Source of the DNA: Sphingomonadaceae bacterium
Lineage (GTDB): Bacteria; Pseudomonadota; Alphaproteobacteria; Sphingomonadales; Sphingomonadaceae
Reading direction: 5' to 3'
Length of the DNA: 35,180 nt
Assembly: GCA_009926135.1 (NCBI GenBank)
Contig: RFPL01000020.1
Coordinates: 1-35,180 of the forward strand
The position numbers and the translations under genes were made by a program. Position 1 is the first letter of the stretch; every line of letters starts with the position of its first letter. Below the pieces are notes generated by a model, which saw only the letters and a program-made list of their open reading frames with translations, was not told where the DNA came from and ran no database searches. This document shows positions 15,871-23,804 of this stretch, in pieces.

Positions 15871-15941
15871 CAGCGTGACGTCATTATGCAGGGAGTTCCT
15901 GCTTTTATTGGATAAATGCGACCGTGATCTACGTCACGCTG
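15871..15941. repeat. 11-bp perfect inverted repeat CAGCGTGACGT / ACGTCACGCTG
   Basis: The arms lie at 15871-15881 and 15931-15941, 49 bases apart, in the 198-bp gap upstream of tviB and just after the epoxide hydrolase gene, whose stop codon lies inside the right arm. The left arm extends into a full palindrome TGACGTCA (15876-15883). Inside the spacer a small hairpin GCAGG-gagtt-CCTGC (15888-15902) is followed by TTTTATT on the plus strand. The repeat could be paired operator sites for tviB or a long-range hairpin at the end of the hydrolase transcript. No further feature is seen in the gap. Confidence 0.5.
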
Positions 15942-17067
15942 GAAGCATCTGCGCAAACGAAATACGCAGTTCCCGAATGAAATCATGCGGTTGTTCCCAG
16001 GCAGCGAAGTGGCCGCCGTGTTCAACCTCACCCCAGTGCACAAGGTTCCGATAATTGCGTTCGGCCCACTTGCGCGGGGTCGGCAGGACTTCCCGGGGGA
16101 AGGCGCTGGCGGCCACCGGAATGACTATTTCCTGGGCCGCGAAACTGCCGAAGCTTTCCCAATAGAGCCGCGCCGAAGAAGCGCCATTGCGCGGCAACCA
16201 GTAAAGCATGATGTTATCGAGCACCTGGTCGCGGCTGAGCGCATCCCACGGCGAACCCTGGTTGTCAGTCCAGGCCCAGATCTTCTCGAGGATCCAGCCG
16301 GCGAGACCCGCAGGACTGTCCACCAGGCCATAACCGACGGTCTGCGGACGAGTGCTCTGCTGCTTGGAATAGCCCGAATCCCAGTCCTGGTAATGCTTGA
16401 GCGCGCCCAGCGCCTTGAGTTCCGCCGGACTGGGATTGGCGAGGTCTTCCTCGGTCGGGCGGGCAATCGGCATGTTGAGGTGGATGCCGATGCAGCCCGG
16501 AACCTGCTGAACCCCGATCGCGGTGGTCACGACCGAGCCCCAGTCTCCGCCTTGCGCAAACCACTTGTCATAGCCCAGCCGTGACATCAGTTCGCCCCAG
16601 GCACGGCCGATCTTCTCGACGCCCCAGCCAGTAACCGTGGGCTTGCCCGAGAAGCCGTAGCCGGGCAGCGAAGGCATCACGAGGTGGAACGCCGGCGCCT
16701 CCGGGTCTGCCGGATTGGTGAGGTCCTCAATTACGCCCATGAATTCTATCACTGAGCCGGGCCAGCCGTGCGTCATGACCAAGGGCATAGCATCGGCGCG
16801 GGCCGAGCGGACATGGAGGAAATGGATATCCAGCCCGTCGATTTCGGTGATGAATTGACCCAGCGCATTGAGCCGCGCCTCGCAGCGCCGCCAGTCGTAA
16901 TCGTTACGCCAATAGGCGATCAGCTCCTGCAACACCGCTAGCGGTGTGCCCTGCGACCAGTCACTGACTGGTTCCTGCTCGGGCCACCGGGTCAGGTCGA
17001 TCCGGGCCTTGAGGTCGTCGAGTTCCTGCTGCGGAACATCGAGAATGAAAGGCCGGATCGCGCTCAT
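15934..17067 (-). CDS. Epoxide hydrolase (microsomal/juvenile-hormone type, EHN + alpha/beta hydrolase)
   Basis: A 377-aa cytoplasmic enzyme opening epoxides to vicinal diols. It has the EHN N-terminal domain (IRPFILDVPQQELDDLKARI, about 4-23, and a W-rich region near DYDWRRCEARL), the oxyanion HGWPGS (100-105), the nucleophile elbow GGDWGS with Asp175, and the terminal histidine in EHGGHFAAWEQP. The ATG at 17067 is chosen because the family N-terminus starts there and it follows the thioesterase stop by four bases; the longer open frame is a shadow. It is the last gene of a three-gene minus-strand unit with a hotdog thioesterase and a serine hydrolase, suggesting catabolism of an epoxidised xenobiotic or terpenoid; the substrate is unknown. 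Confidence 0.9.
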   Translation of the reverse strand: MSAIRPFILDVPQQELDDLKARIDLTRWPEQEPVSDWSQGTPLAVLQELIAYWRNDYDWRRCEARLNALGQFITEIDGLDIHFLHVRSARADAMPLVMTHGWPGSVIEFMGVIEDLTNPADPEAPAFHLVMPSLPGYGFSGKPTVTGWGVEKIGRAWGELMSRLGYDKWFAQGGDWGSVVTTAIGVQQVPGCIGIHLNMPIARPTEEDLANPSPAELKALGALKHYQDWDSGYSKQQSTRPQTVGYGLVDSPAGLAGWILEKIWAWTDNQGSPWDALSRDQVLDNIMLYWLPRNGASSARLYWESFGSFAAQEIVIPVAASAFPREVLPTPRKWAERNYRNLVHWGEVEHGGHFAAWEQPHDFIRELRISFAQMLPA

Positions 17068-17071
17068 GCAG

Positions 17072-17491
17072 TTAACCCCCAATTGCAGCCTTCGCCGCCG
17101 CTTCGACCTTGGCGCGGTCAAACAATGTTGCGGTCGATGTCCCCTTGGCAAGGACATTGCCCTCGCCATCGAGCAAGCGCCCCTCAAGGAACGCGGTCTT
17201 GCGCCCACGCCGTTCGATCCAGCCCTCCGCCACGACCAGCCCGGGCCGAACCGGTGCGAAGAAGCTGACCTTGATCTCAAGGCTCATCGGCGTGACGTCA
17301 TCGCCCATGACGGCGATCACCGCGTGGGCCATGGCCGCGTCGATCCAGCCGGTCACGAAGCCGCCCTGCACCACGCCGCCGGAATGGCACATGCCGGGCT
17401 TGGCCATGTACTCCAGCTGGGCGCGGCCTTCAGGGTTCAGCTCGACAATGCGGTGCAGACCCATCGTCTCGTAAAGGCTATCGACGCTCAT
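17072..17491 (-). CDS. PaaI-family hotdog thioesterase
   Basis: A 139-aa single hotdog-fold protein. The core HSGGVVQGGFVTGWIDAAMAHA (about 37-58) contains the family's HGG-like turn and catalytic aspartate region, followed by SLEIKVSFFAPVRPG and GRKTAFLEGRLLDGEGNVLAKG strands. PaaI-type enzymes hydrolyse acyl- or aryl-CoA thioesters. ATG 17491 is preferred: it follows the upstream gene's TGA by a single base (TGAGATG), giving coupled translation; an in-frame TTG at 17500 is the alternative. It sits between the serine hydrolase and epoxide hydrolase genes and probably serves the same degradation route. The CoA substrate cannot be inferred. Confidence 0.87.
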   Translation of the reverse strand: MSVDSLYETMGLHRIVELNPEGRAQLEYMAKPGMCHSGGVVQGGFVTGWIDAAMAHAVIAVMGDDVTPMSLEIKVSFFAPVRPGLVVAEGWIERRGRKTAFLEGRLLDGEGNVLAKGTSTATLFDRAKVEAAAKAAIGG

Positions 17492-17492
17492 C

Positions 17493-18692
17493 TCAGACAA
17501 GCGCCGAATAGATCAGGGTCTTGAGCTCGCGCCGGATCGGATAGGTGCTGCTGGGCGCCAGCTGGGTCATGAAGACCATGGTGATCTCTTCCACCGGGTC
17601 GACGAAGAAGGCGGTTGAATACATCCCGCCCCAATAGAATTCGCCAACCGAGCCGGGGATCATCGTCCGCACCGGATCAAGATTGACTGCAAAGCCCAGG
17701 CCAAAGCCGACCCCGGCATTCGCAGCCTCGCTGAACAGCGACCGCGACCACGAGGCAAGATCGCCATCGTCGGGCAGGTGGTTCAGCGTCATCAGTTCGA
17801 TCGACTTGCGCCCGAGGATCCGTGCGCCATCCAGCTCGCCCCCATTAAGCAGCATGGTGTTGAAGCGGTGATAGTCGAGCGCGGTCGAGACCAGCCCGCC
17901 CCCGCCCGAGAGGAGCCGCGGCATCTTGGCCCACAGGCTCTCGGCCCCGCGATCAACCAGCACCTTGCCCTTGCCGGGCACGAAGCTGTAGCAATCTGGC
18001 AGTCGGTGGGTCTGGCCTTCGGGCACCATGAAGCCCGTGTCGTCCATCTTCAGCGGCGCGAAGATGTGCTGGCGGAAGTATGCGTCCAGCGATTGGCCCG
18101 AGATCCGCTCGACCACCGCGCCCAGCACGTCGGTTGAAACCGAGTAGTTCCAGGCCTCGCCCGGCGAGAATTCCAGCGGCAGCTTGCCTAGAGCAGCGAT
18201 GAATTCGTCCAGCGTAAGGTTGCCGTGCCAGTTCTCGATCTTGCCCTCGCGATAGGCTGCATCGATGTTCGAGCGGTTCTGGAAACCGTAGGTCAGGCCG
18301 GAAGTGTGGCGGAGCAGGTCGACCATTTGCATCGGCCGCGCGCAGGATTTGGTCAGGAACGGCACCCCCGCTCCGCCGCCGTTGTAGACTGCAAGATCCT
18401 TGAACTCCGGCAGCACGTGATGGACCGGCGTATCAAGTGCGACCCTGACCTGTTCCAGCAATTGCATGAAGGCCACCGAGGTGACCGGCTTGGTCATGCT
18501 GGCGATGCGGAAGATCGAACTCTCGTCGATCGGGGCTGGCGCCCCTTCGCGGGCGGCGCCCTGCGAGGAAAAATGCACGATCTCACCGCGGTGTGCCACC
18601 AGCACCTGGGCGTGGGGCAGCTTGCCTGTGTCGAGATAGCGTTCCTTGACGAAGGCGGGGATGCGGTCGAGGCGGGCAGGATCGAATCTCAT
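17493..18692 (-). CDS. Serine hydrolase, class C beta-lactamase/EstB family
   Basis: A 399-aa penicillin-binding-protein-like serine hydrolase. The active-site SxxK motif is SMTK (Ser65 to Lys68, in FRIASMTKPVTSVAFMQLL) and the second motif is YSV in WNYSVSTDVLGAVVERISG (about 170-190). The C-terminus has FYWGGMYSTAFFVDPVEEITMVFMTQ in the place of the KTG strand. No signal peptide is visible, so it is likely cytoplasmic and an esterase/lactonase rather than a true beta-lactamase. It is the first gene of the serine hydrolase/thioesterase/epoxide hydrolase unit, and its promoter must share the region with the divergent leuA leader. Substrate unknown. Confidence 0.88.
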   Translation of the reverse strand: MRFDPARLDRIPAFVKERYLDTGKLPHAQVLVAHRGEIVHFSSQGAAREGAPAPIDESSIFRIASMTKPVTSVAFMQLLEQVRVALDTPVHHVLPEFKDLAVYNGGGAGVPFLTKSCARPMQMVDLLRHTSGLTYGFQNRSNIDAAYREGKIENWHGNLTLDEFIAALGKLPLEFSPGEAWNYSVSTDVLGAVVERISGQSLDAYFRQHIFAPLKMDDTGFMVPEGQTHRLPDCYSFVPGKGKVLVDRGAESLWAKMPRLLSGGGGLVSTALDYHRFNTMLLNGGELDGARILGRKSIELMTLNHLPDDGDLASWSRSLFSEAANAGVGFGLGFAVNLDPVRTMIPGSVGEFYWGGMYSTAFFVDPVEEITMVFMTQLAPSSTYPIRRELKTLIYSALV

Positions 18693-18770
18693 TCAGTCAT
18701 TCCAATAGCTGTGTTCGGCAACCCTATTGCCGTGTGTCTGCAGCCAAAGCAACGAAAGTGCGATGCCCGC

Positions 18771-18799
18771 TTTACAGCGGCGATTCATGCCGCCATAGG
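18771..18799 (+). promoter_or_regulatory. Weak candidate promoter for the leuA leader transcript
   Basis: TTTACA (18771-18776) is followed after 17 bases by CATAGG (18794-18799), which matches the -10 consensus at only three positions. If used, transcription would start within a base or two of the leader ATG at 18807, making the leader peptide effectively leaderless; the leader has no good ribosome-binding site. This is suggestive only. Confidence 0.25.
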
Positions 18800-18806
18800 C
18801 TGGGGC

Positions 18807-18857
18807 ATGAACGCTCTACTTGGTCTTACCCTGCGACTTATCCGCCCTTGGGCGTGA
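18807..18857 (+). CDS. Putative leucine-rich leader peptide of leuA attenuator
   Basis: A 16-codon ORF reads MNALLGLTLRLIRPWA and stops at TGA (18855-18857), 88 bases before the leuA start. Five of its 16 codons encode leucine, and one isoleucine follows. The leucine codons are CTA, CTT, CTT, CTG and CTT, mostly codons that are uncommon in a GC-rich genome such as this. A short leucine-rich ORF ahead of the leucine biosynthesis gene and overlapping an inverted repeat is the classical layout of an amino-acid attenuator. No convincing Shine-Dalgarno precedes it (GGGGC only), so translation may be leaderless. Expression is unproven. Confidence 0.65.
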   Translation: MNALLGLTLRLIRPWA

Positions 18858-18897
18858 GCTGGCGTGCCATCCATGGGCGCGCAGCAGCGCCCAAGGG
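18843..18897 (+). promoter_or_regulatory. Mutually exclusive hairpins of the leuA leader (candidate attenuator)
   Basis: Three alternative pairings share bases. CGCC-CTTG-GGCG (18843-18854) folds on itself at the end of the leader ORF. CCCTTGGGCG (18845-18854) pairs perfectly with CGCCCAAGGG (18888-18897). TGGGCGC (18874-18880) pairs with GCGCCCA (18887-18893) across a GCAGCA loop. A ribosome held at the leucine codons (18816-18839) would reach into the left arm and so choose between structures. No T tract follows the last hairpin, so an intrinsic terminator is not evident; control could be Rho-dependent or act on leuA translation. Bases 18898-18945 hold nothing else recognisable. Confidence 0.6.
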
Positions 18898-18945
18898 AGT
18901 AACGAGCACCGCCACCAAGTTGCAGTTCCAAGTCGAGACCACGCC

Positions 18946-20622
18946 ATGACCATGTTGAAGAATCCCGGGGCCAAGTACCGCCCCTTCCCGCCCATCAACC
19001 TGCCTGACCGGCAGTGGCCGAGCCGCGTCATCACCCAGGCGCCGCGCTGGCTCTCCACCGACCTGCGTGATGGCAACCAGGCGTTGATCGATCCGATGGG
19101 GGCCGAGAAGAAGAGCCGGTTCTTCGACCTGCTGCTCAAGGTCGGCGTCAAGGAGATCGAGGTTGGCTTCCCGGCCTCCGGTGCGACCGACTTCGATTTC
19201 ATCTCTGGCCTGGTCAAGGACGGGCGGATCCCGTCCGATGTCACTCCGCAGGTGTTGACGCAATCGCGGCGCGACCTGATCGAGAAGACCTTTGCCAGCC
19301 TTGAAGGTGCCGAACGAGCGATCATCCACGTCTACAACGCGGTCTCTCCCGCCTGGCGCCGGATCGTCTTCGGGATGAGCCGTGAAGAGATTAAGGCCAT
19401 CGCGATCGAAGGTGCCAAGGTCATGCGTGACCAGGCAGCTAAGTATCACGGCACTGACTGGCAGTTCGAATACAGCCCCGAAACCTTCTCGACCGCCGAG
19501 GTCGATTTCTCGGTCGAGGTCTGCGCGGCCGTGATGGAAGTGCTCCAGCCGACCACTGCCAAGCCGATCATCTTCAACCTGCCGGCCACGGTCGAATGCG
19601 CAACGCCCAACGTCTACGCCGACCAGGTCGAGCTGTTCGGGCGCATGATTCCTGACCGCGACAAGGTGGTCATCTCGCTACATACCCACAACGACCGGGG
19701 CACCGGCATCGCGGCCTGCGAACTGGGGCTGATGGCCGGCGGCGACCGCGTCGAAGGCTGCCTGTTCGGCAATGGCGAGCGTACCGGCAACTGCGATATC
19801 GTGACAGTGGCGCTGAACATGTACACTCAGGGCGTTGATCCGGGCCTCGACTTCTCGGACATCGATGCCATCGCCAAGACGGTGGAATACTGCAACCAGC
19901 TGCCGATCCACCCGCGCCATCCTTACGTTGGCGAGCTGGTCTATACCTCGTTCTCGGGCAGCCATCAGGACGCGATCAAGAAGGGCTTCGCCGCGCGCGC
20001 GCAGCAGAACGACGAAACCTGGGAAATGCCTTACCTGCCGATCGATCCAGCCGACCTGGGCCGCGATTACGAGGCAGTGATCCGGGTCAATTCGCAATCC
20101 GGCAAGGGCGGTTTCGCCTGGGTGCTCGAACAGGATCAAGGCCTTAAGCTGCCCAAGAAGATGCAGGCGCACTTTTCCGGACACGTCCAGTCGCTGGCCG
20201 ACGAAGTGGGCCGCGAGCTGTTTGCCGAGGATATCTGGAGCGTGTTCCAGCAGACCTACCACCTCAGCATGCCGCAGCATTTCCAGCTGGTCGATTACGA
20301 GGAAAGCCGGGCGGCTGATGGCACCCGCGTGTTCGCCGGCAAGATCGCGGTCGACGACAAGGAGCAGAGCGTTTCCGGGCGCGGTAACGGCCTGATCAGC
20401 TCGGTCGTGGCGACGATTGCCGAAACGTTTGGCGTGCAGCTTGAGGTCAAGGACTACGCCGAACATGCCATGACCGCCGGGTCGGATGCCCGTGCGGCGG
20501 CCTATGTCGAATGCACCGGTCCGGACGGCAAGACCGTGTGGGGCGTCGGCATCGACGAGGACGTGGCGACCGCCTCGGTCCGCGCCGTACTCAGCGCTGC
20601 GAATGGTGCTGCACGGAGCTAA
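18946..20622 (+). CDS. leuA: 2-isopropylmalate synthase (type 2 LeuA)
   Basis: A 558-aa enzyme that condenses acetyl-CoA with 2-oxoisovalerate, the first committed step of leucine biosynthesis. The HMGL-like TIM barrel begins with RWLSTDLRDGNQALIDPMG (metal-binding Asp in LRDGNQ), includes HTHNDRGTGIAACELGLMAGGDRVEGCLFGNGERTGNCD (the metal-binding HxHND motif), and the C-terminal LeuA dimer/regulatory domain starts near residue 440. The length is the usual one for the longer actinobacterial/alphaproteobacterial-type LeuA. The start is ATG 18946 (ATG 18952 possible); the open frame to 18820 covers the leader region. Regulation by the leader is inferred. The stop overlaps that of the convergent alcohol dehydrogenase gene. 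Confidence 0.96.
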   Translation: MTMLKNPGAKYRPFPPINLPDRQWPSRVITQAPRWLSTDLRDGNQALIDPMGAEKKSRFFDLLLKVGVKEIEVGFPASGATDFDFISGLVKDGRIPSDVTPQVLTQSRRDLIEKTFASLEGAERAIIHVYNAVSPAWRRIVFGMSREEIKAIAIEGAKVMRDQAAKYHGTDWQFEYSPETFSTAEVDFSVEVCAAVMEVLQPTTAKPIIFNLPATVECATPNVYADQVELFGRMIPDRDKVVISLHTHNDRGTGIAACELGLMAGGDRVEGCLFGNGERTGNCDIVTVALNMYTQGVDPGLDFSDIDAIAKTVEYCNQLPIHPRHPYVGELVYTSFSGSHQDAIKKGFAARAQQNDETWEMPYLPIDPADLGRDYEAVIRVNSQSGKGGFAWVLEQDQGLKLPKKMQAHFSGHVQSLADEVGRELFAEDIWSVFQQTYHLSMPQHFQLVDYEESRAADGTRVFAGKIAVDDKEQSVSGRGNGLISSVVATIAETFGVQLEVKDYAEHAMTAGSDARAAAYVECTGPDGKTVWGVGIDEDVATASVRAVLSAANGAARS

Positions 20623-21659
20623 TCCGGCACCAGCACCATCTTGAGCGCGCCGGCATCGCGCGCCTCGAACAACCGGTAGGCCTCCGCCCCCTCGCTCAGC
20701 GGCAGGCGGTGGCTGACATAGCGTTCAGGGCGCAACCGGCCCGACTGGACCAGCGGAAACAGCGCCGGCAGTTCCTCCGGCACCGAACAGGTTCCGACGC
20801 GGAAGGTCAGCCCGGCGCCAAAGGCTCGTTCCAGCGGGAAGGCAAAGCGCCTGCTCTGCTGGACGCCGATCACCGAAACCGTCCCGCGCCGCCGTACCAG
20901 CCGCAGCGCGAAATCGACCGTGGCGTCAGAGCCGACCACTTCGACCACGCAATCGACCTTGGTACCGCGCGTATCATCCTTGATCCGGTCCAAGGCCTCG
21001 TCCGGATGCAGGGCGATCGCCCCCGCAGCCTCAGCCACGGCGCGGCGTTCGGCGATCGGATCGATCGCATAGACCACGTGCGCGCCCATCACGAAAGCGC
21101 TGTCGACCGCCATCAGCCCGATCGGGCCGAGGCCGATCACGGCGACGCTGGAGCCCGGCTTGATATCAGCATTGCGTGCGCCGAACCAGGCCGTTGCCAG
21201 TGCGTCGGTCATCATCAGGGCCTGTTCCATGGAGACACCGTCGGGCACCGGCACCGCGTTCATGTCCGCCGCTGGCACCCGCACAGCCTCGGCTTGCGAG
21301 CCTTGCAGCTTCGCGGAAAGGCCATAGCAGGCGCCGGCGTTGTTCGCGCAGTTGGCGACATTGCCCGCCAGGCATGAGCGGCAGGCCCCGCATCCGACCG
21401 CGGCCGGCAGCATGACCTTGTCGCCCACCTTCAGCCGGTGGACCGCGCGGCCAATCTCGACCACTTCGCCCACCGCCTCGTGCCCCACACAGAAGCCCAG
21501 GTCCTCTGAAAATCCGTGGCCGTGGTAGATATGCAGGTCCGATCCGCAGATCGAGCAGGCAGTCACCTTGACCACGGCATCGCGATCGGACTGCGGGGTG
21601 GGATCTTCCATCGCCTCAAAGCGCACGTCGCGCGCGCCGTAGTACCGCAGGGCCTTCAT
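20619..21659 (-). CDS. Zinc-dependent alcohol dehydrogenase (MDR family)
   Basis: A 346-aa medium-chain dehydrogenase. Catalytic zinc ligands are Cys38 (CSICGSDLH), His60 and Glu61 (VGHEAVGEV); the structural zinc loop is GCGACRSCLAGNVANC (about 89-104). The NAD-binding motif VIGLGPIGLMAVDSA is at about 174-188. It probably oxidises an alcohol intermediate. It is the third gene of a minus-strand unit after the acyl-CoA dehydrogenase and SDR genes, with an 11-base gap. The last bases overlap leuA's stop codon on the other strand. The substrate is not predictable. Confidence 0.9.
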   Translation of the reverse strand: MKALRYYGARDVRFEAMEDPTPQSDRDAVVKVTACSICGSDLHIYHGHGFSEDLGFCVGHEAVGEVVEIGRAVHRLKVGDKVMLPAAVGCGACRSCLAGNVANCANNAGACYGLSAKLQGSQAEAVRVPAADMNAVPVPDGVSMEQALMMTDALATAWFGARNADIKPGSSVAVIGLGPIGLMAVDSAFVMGAHVVYAIDPIAERRAVAEAAGAIALHPDEALDRIKDDTRGTKVDCVVEVVGSDATVDFALRLVRRRGTVSVIGVQQSRRFAFPLERAFGAGLTFRVGTCSVPEELPALFPLVQSGRLRPERYVSHRLPLSEGAEAYRLFEARDAGALKMVLVPD

Positions 21660-21670
21660 GGCGGGTCCTC

Positions 21671-22450
21671 TCAGTAAATGGTGTAGCCGCCGTCGATCAC
21701 GATGGAATCGCCGGTGTGGTTCCGCGATCCGCGACTGGCGAGGTAGACCGCAATGGCTGCGAAATCAGACCCGTCCATCCAGCCGCCGGTCGGGACCCGG
21801 CCGATCACGGCCTCGTTGAACTTGTCCCAGCTTTGCAGCCCTTCGGTCAGGCCGGAACGGGTCCAGCCGGGCAGGATCGAGTTGGCTGTTATCCCATAGC
21901 GCGCCAGTTCCACCGCCATGGCCCGGATCATGGTGACCACAGCGCCCTTGGTGGCGGCATAGTGCTCATTGCGCGCCGCGCCGTGGATGGCCGAGGTAGA
22001 GGAAATGCCAACCAGCGAGCCGCCACTGTCGCCAGCCTCGTGCCGGGCAATCATGTGACGCGCCGCCTCACGCAGGGTGAACAGCACCCCGTGGACGTTG
22101 ATCGCCTCGATCCGTTCCAGATCGGCAAGCGATATGTCGAACAGGCTCTTGCGCGGGATCGAGATGCCAGCATTGGCAATCGCCTGGTCGAGCCGCCCAA
22201 ACTCCTCGACAATCGCCGTGATCCCGGCGGCAACGGCCGCTTCGTCGGAGACATCAATCTGCGCGGCGCGAACTTCGCCGCCGTGACCGCGCAGTTGCTC
22301 CGCAGCCTGGGCGTTACGCTCGGCATTGGTGCCCCAGATCACGACGGAAGCGCCGTGCTGGGCCAGCCCTTCGGCCATACCCAGCCCGATGCCGCTGTTG
22401 CCGCCGGTGACGAGTGCGACCTTGCCGGTCAGGTCAAACAGCGAAGCCAT
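21671..22450 (-). CDS. SDR-family oxidoreductase
   Basis: A 259-aa classical short-chain dehydrogenase/reductase. The cofactor motif TGGNSGIGLG is at about residues 15-24, NAGIS at about 92-96, the catalytic Ser in SLVGISSTSAIHG and the YxxxK pair in HYAATKGAV. The C-terminal IAVYLASRGSRNHTGDSIVIDGGYTIY is characteristic. It likely interconverts a hydroxy and keto group, for example in beta-oxidation-like degradation of the compound handled by the acyl-CoA dehydrogenase encoded five bases upstream. Substrate and cofactor preference are unknown. Confidence 0.93.
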   Translation of the reverse strand: MASLFDLTGKVALVTGGNSGIGLGMAEGLAQHGASVVIWGTNAERNAQAAEQLRGHGGEVRAAQIDVSDEAAVAAGITAIVEEFGRLDQAIANAGISIPRKSLFDISLADLERIEAINVHGVLFTLREAARHMIARHEAGDSGGSLVGISSTSAIHGAARNEHYAATKGAVVTMIRAMAVELARYGITANSILPGWTRSGLTEGLQSWDKFNEAVIGRVPTGGWMDGSDFAAIAVYLASRGSRNHTGDSIVIDGGYTIY

Positions 22451-22455
22451 GGCCG

Positions 22456-23682
22456 TTACCGCTCGTTCATCGCGACGTATTCCTTGATCTTCTGCTTGCC
22501 GAGCTGGCTCATGTGCACTTCATCGGGACCATCAGCGATGCGAACGAAGCGGTTGAGCGTGAAGAACCGCGCGATCGGCGTGTCATCCGAAACGCCCATG
22601 CCGCCGTGGACCTGGATCGCGCGGTCACAGACGGTCTGGGCCATTTGCGGGGCGACCACCTTGATTGCGGCGATCAGGTCCTTGGCCACCTTGTTGCCAT
22701 GACGGTCCATCGCATCTGCGGCCTTGAGGGTCAGCAGGCGGGCCATTTCGATCTCGCAGAAGCTCTTGGCGATGTCCTGGCGGATTGAGGACTGGTCAGC
22801 CAGCTTCTTGCCAAATGCGGTGCGGCTATCGGCGCGCCGCGCCATGATTTCCAGCGCGCGCTGGGCCTGGCCGATCGAGCGCATGCAGTGATGGATGCGA
22901 CCCGGCCCGAGCCGACCCTGCGCAATCTCGAACCCGCGGCCCTCGCCCAGGATCAGGTTTTCCTTCGGCACGCGGACATTGTCGAACCGCAGTTCGCACT
23001 CGCCGCCGGGGGAATTGTGCGAACCGAACACCGTCAGGTGGCGCACGATGGTGATCCCGGGCGTATCGGGCTCGACCAGGATCTGCGAATGCTGGGCATG
23101 GCGCGGTGCGTTGAAATCGGTCTTGCCCATCACGATCCAGATCGTGCAGCGCGGATGCATCGCATTGGAGATCCACCACTTGCGACCATTGAGCACATAG
23201 TGATCGCCATCGGGCGTGATCGACAGCTCCAGGTTGGTCGCGTCGGACGAGGCGACCTGGGGTTCAGTCATCACATAGGCGGAACGGATCGTACCATCGA
23301 GCAGCGGCTTCAGCCATTTTTCCTGCTGAGCAGGGCTGCCAAACTTGGCCAGGACTTCCATGTTGCCGGTATCGGGAGCCGAGCAGTTGAGCACCTGGCT
23401 TGACCATGGCACCCGGCCCAGCAGTTCCGCAATCGGGGCATATTCCAGGTTGGTAAGCCCCGGCGAGAATTCGCCATACTCGTGTGGCAGGAACAGGTTC
23501 CACAGACCTTGCGCCTTCGCCTTGGCTTTCAGGTCCTCCATTCCGGGCCATTCCTGCCACTGGTTCGCCGGGTCAGTGACGAAAGCGTGATAGGCTTCCT
23601 CGTTGGGATAGATGTGCTGATCCATGAAGGCGCTGACCTCTGCCAGCAGTGCCTTGACCTTGTCGCTATGTTCGAAGTCCAT
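22456..23682 (-). CDS. Acyl-CoA dehydrogenase
   Basis: A 408-aa FAD enzyme of the acyl-CoA dehydrogenase family that introduces an alpha-beta double bond into an acyl-CoA thioester. Visible family segments are [17 protein letters not shown] (flavin-contacting), [14 protein letters not shown], the helical C-terminal domain from about residue 250 ([20 protein letters not shown]), and the closing [33 protein letters not shown]. The length and layout resemble the longer ACAD10/11-like members. It is first in a three-gene unit (ACAD, SDR, alcohol dehydrogenase) transcribed from the divergent region with the palindromic operator. The chain-length or ring substrate cannot be inferred. Confidence 0.93.
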   Translation of the reverse strand: MDFEHSDKVKALLAEVSAFMDQHIYPNEEAYHAFVTDPANQWQEWPGMEDLKAKAKAQGLWNLFLPHEYGEFSPGLTNLEYAPIAELLGRVPWSSQVLNCSAPDTGNMEVLAKFGSPAQQEKWLKPLLDGTIRSAYVMTEPQVASSDATNLELSITPDGDHYVLNGRKWWISNAMHPRCTIWIVMGKTDFNAPRHAQHSQILVEPDTPGITIVRHLTVFGSHNSPGGECELRFDNVRVPKENLILGEGRGFEIAQGRLGPGRIHHCMRSIGQAQRALEIMARRADSRTAFGKKLADQSSIRQDIAKSFCEIEMARLLTLKAADAMDRHGNKVAKDLIAAIKVVAPQMAQTVCDRAIQVHGGMGVSDDTPIARFFTLNRFVRIADGPDEVHMSQLGKQKIKEYVAMNER

Positions 23683-23709
23683 CGTCCCAACCCTTCATCC
23701 ACGAAATTT

Positions 23710-23725
23710 TTAATCGATCGATTAA
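23710..23725. promoter_or_regulatory. Perfect 16-bp palindromic operator, TetR-type
   Basis: TTAATCGATCGATTAA lies in the 122-bp region between the divergent acyl-CoA dehydrogenase and amidohydrolase genes. Its symmetry and length are those of TetR/FadR-like repressor sites. It overlaps the predicted -10 element of the minus-strand promoter. No regulator gene adjoins it, so a repressor encoded elsewhere is inferred. Confidence 0.7.
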
Positions 23726-23750
23726 TGAGGCGGCGGTCTGCGCTTGTCAA
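23721..23750 (-). promoter_or_regulatory. Predicted promoter of the acyl-CoA dehydrogenase operon
   Basis: On the minus strand a perfect TTGACA (23750-23745) is followed after 18 bases by ATTAAT (23726-23721), 38 bases upstream of the ATG. The -10 element lies partly inside the 16-bp palindrome, which would let a bound repressor block polymerase. Confidence 0.5.
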
Positions 23751-23804
23751 ACCCGCAAGGAGCCATAAGCTGCCCGTCAAACAGAACCGGAGAGGAATGA
23801 CCAC

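Noticed and set aside
15888..15910. Plus-strand terminator (GCAGG-gagtt-CCTGC followed by TTTTATT)
   Set aside because: No plus-strand gene ends nearby and the stem is only five pairs, so it is noted within the larger repeat rather than called as a terminator.
18820..18945. Extended N-terminus of LeuA (42 residues)
   Set aside because: The extension crosses the leader hairpins, has no similarity to LeuA, and the family start is at the ATG pair 18946/18952.
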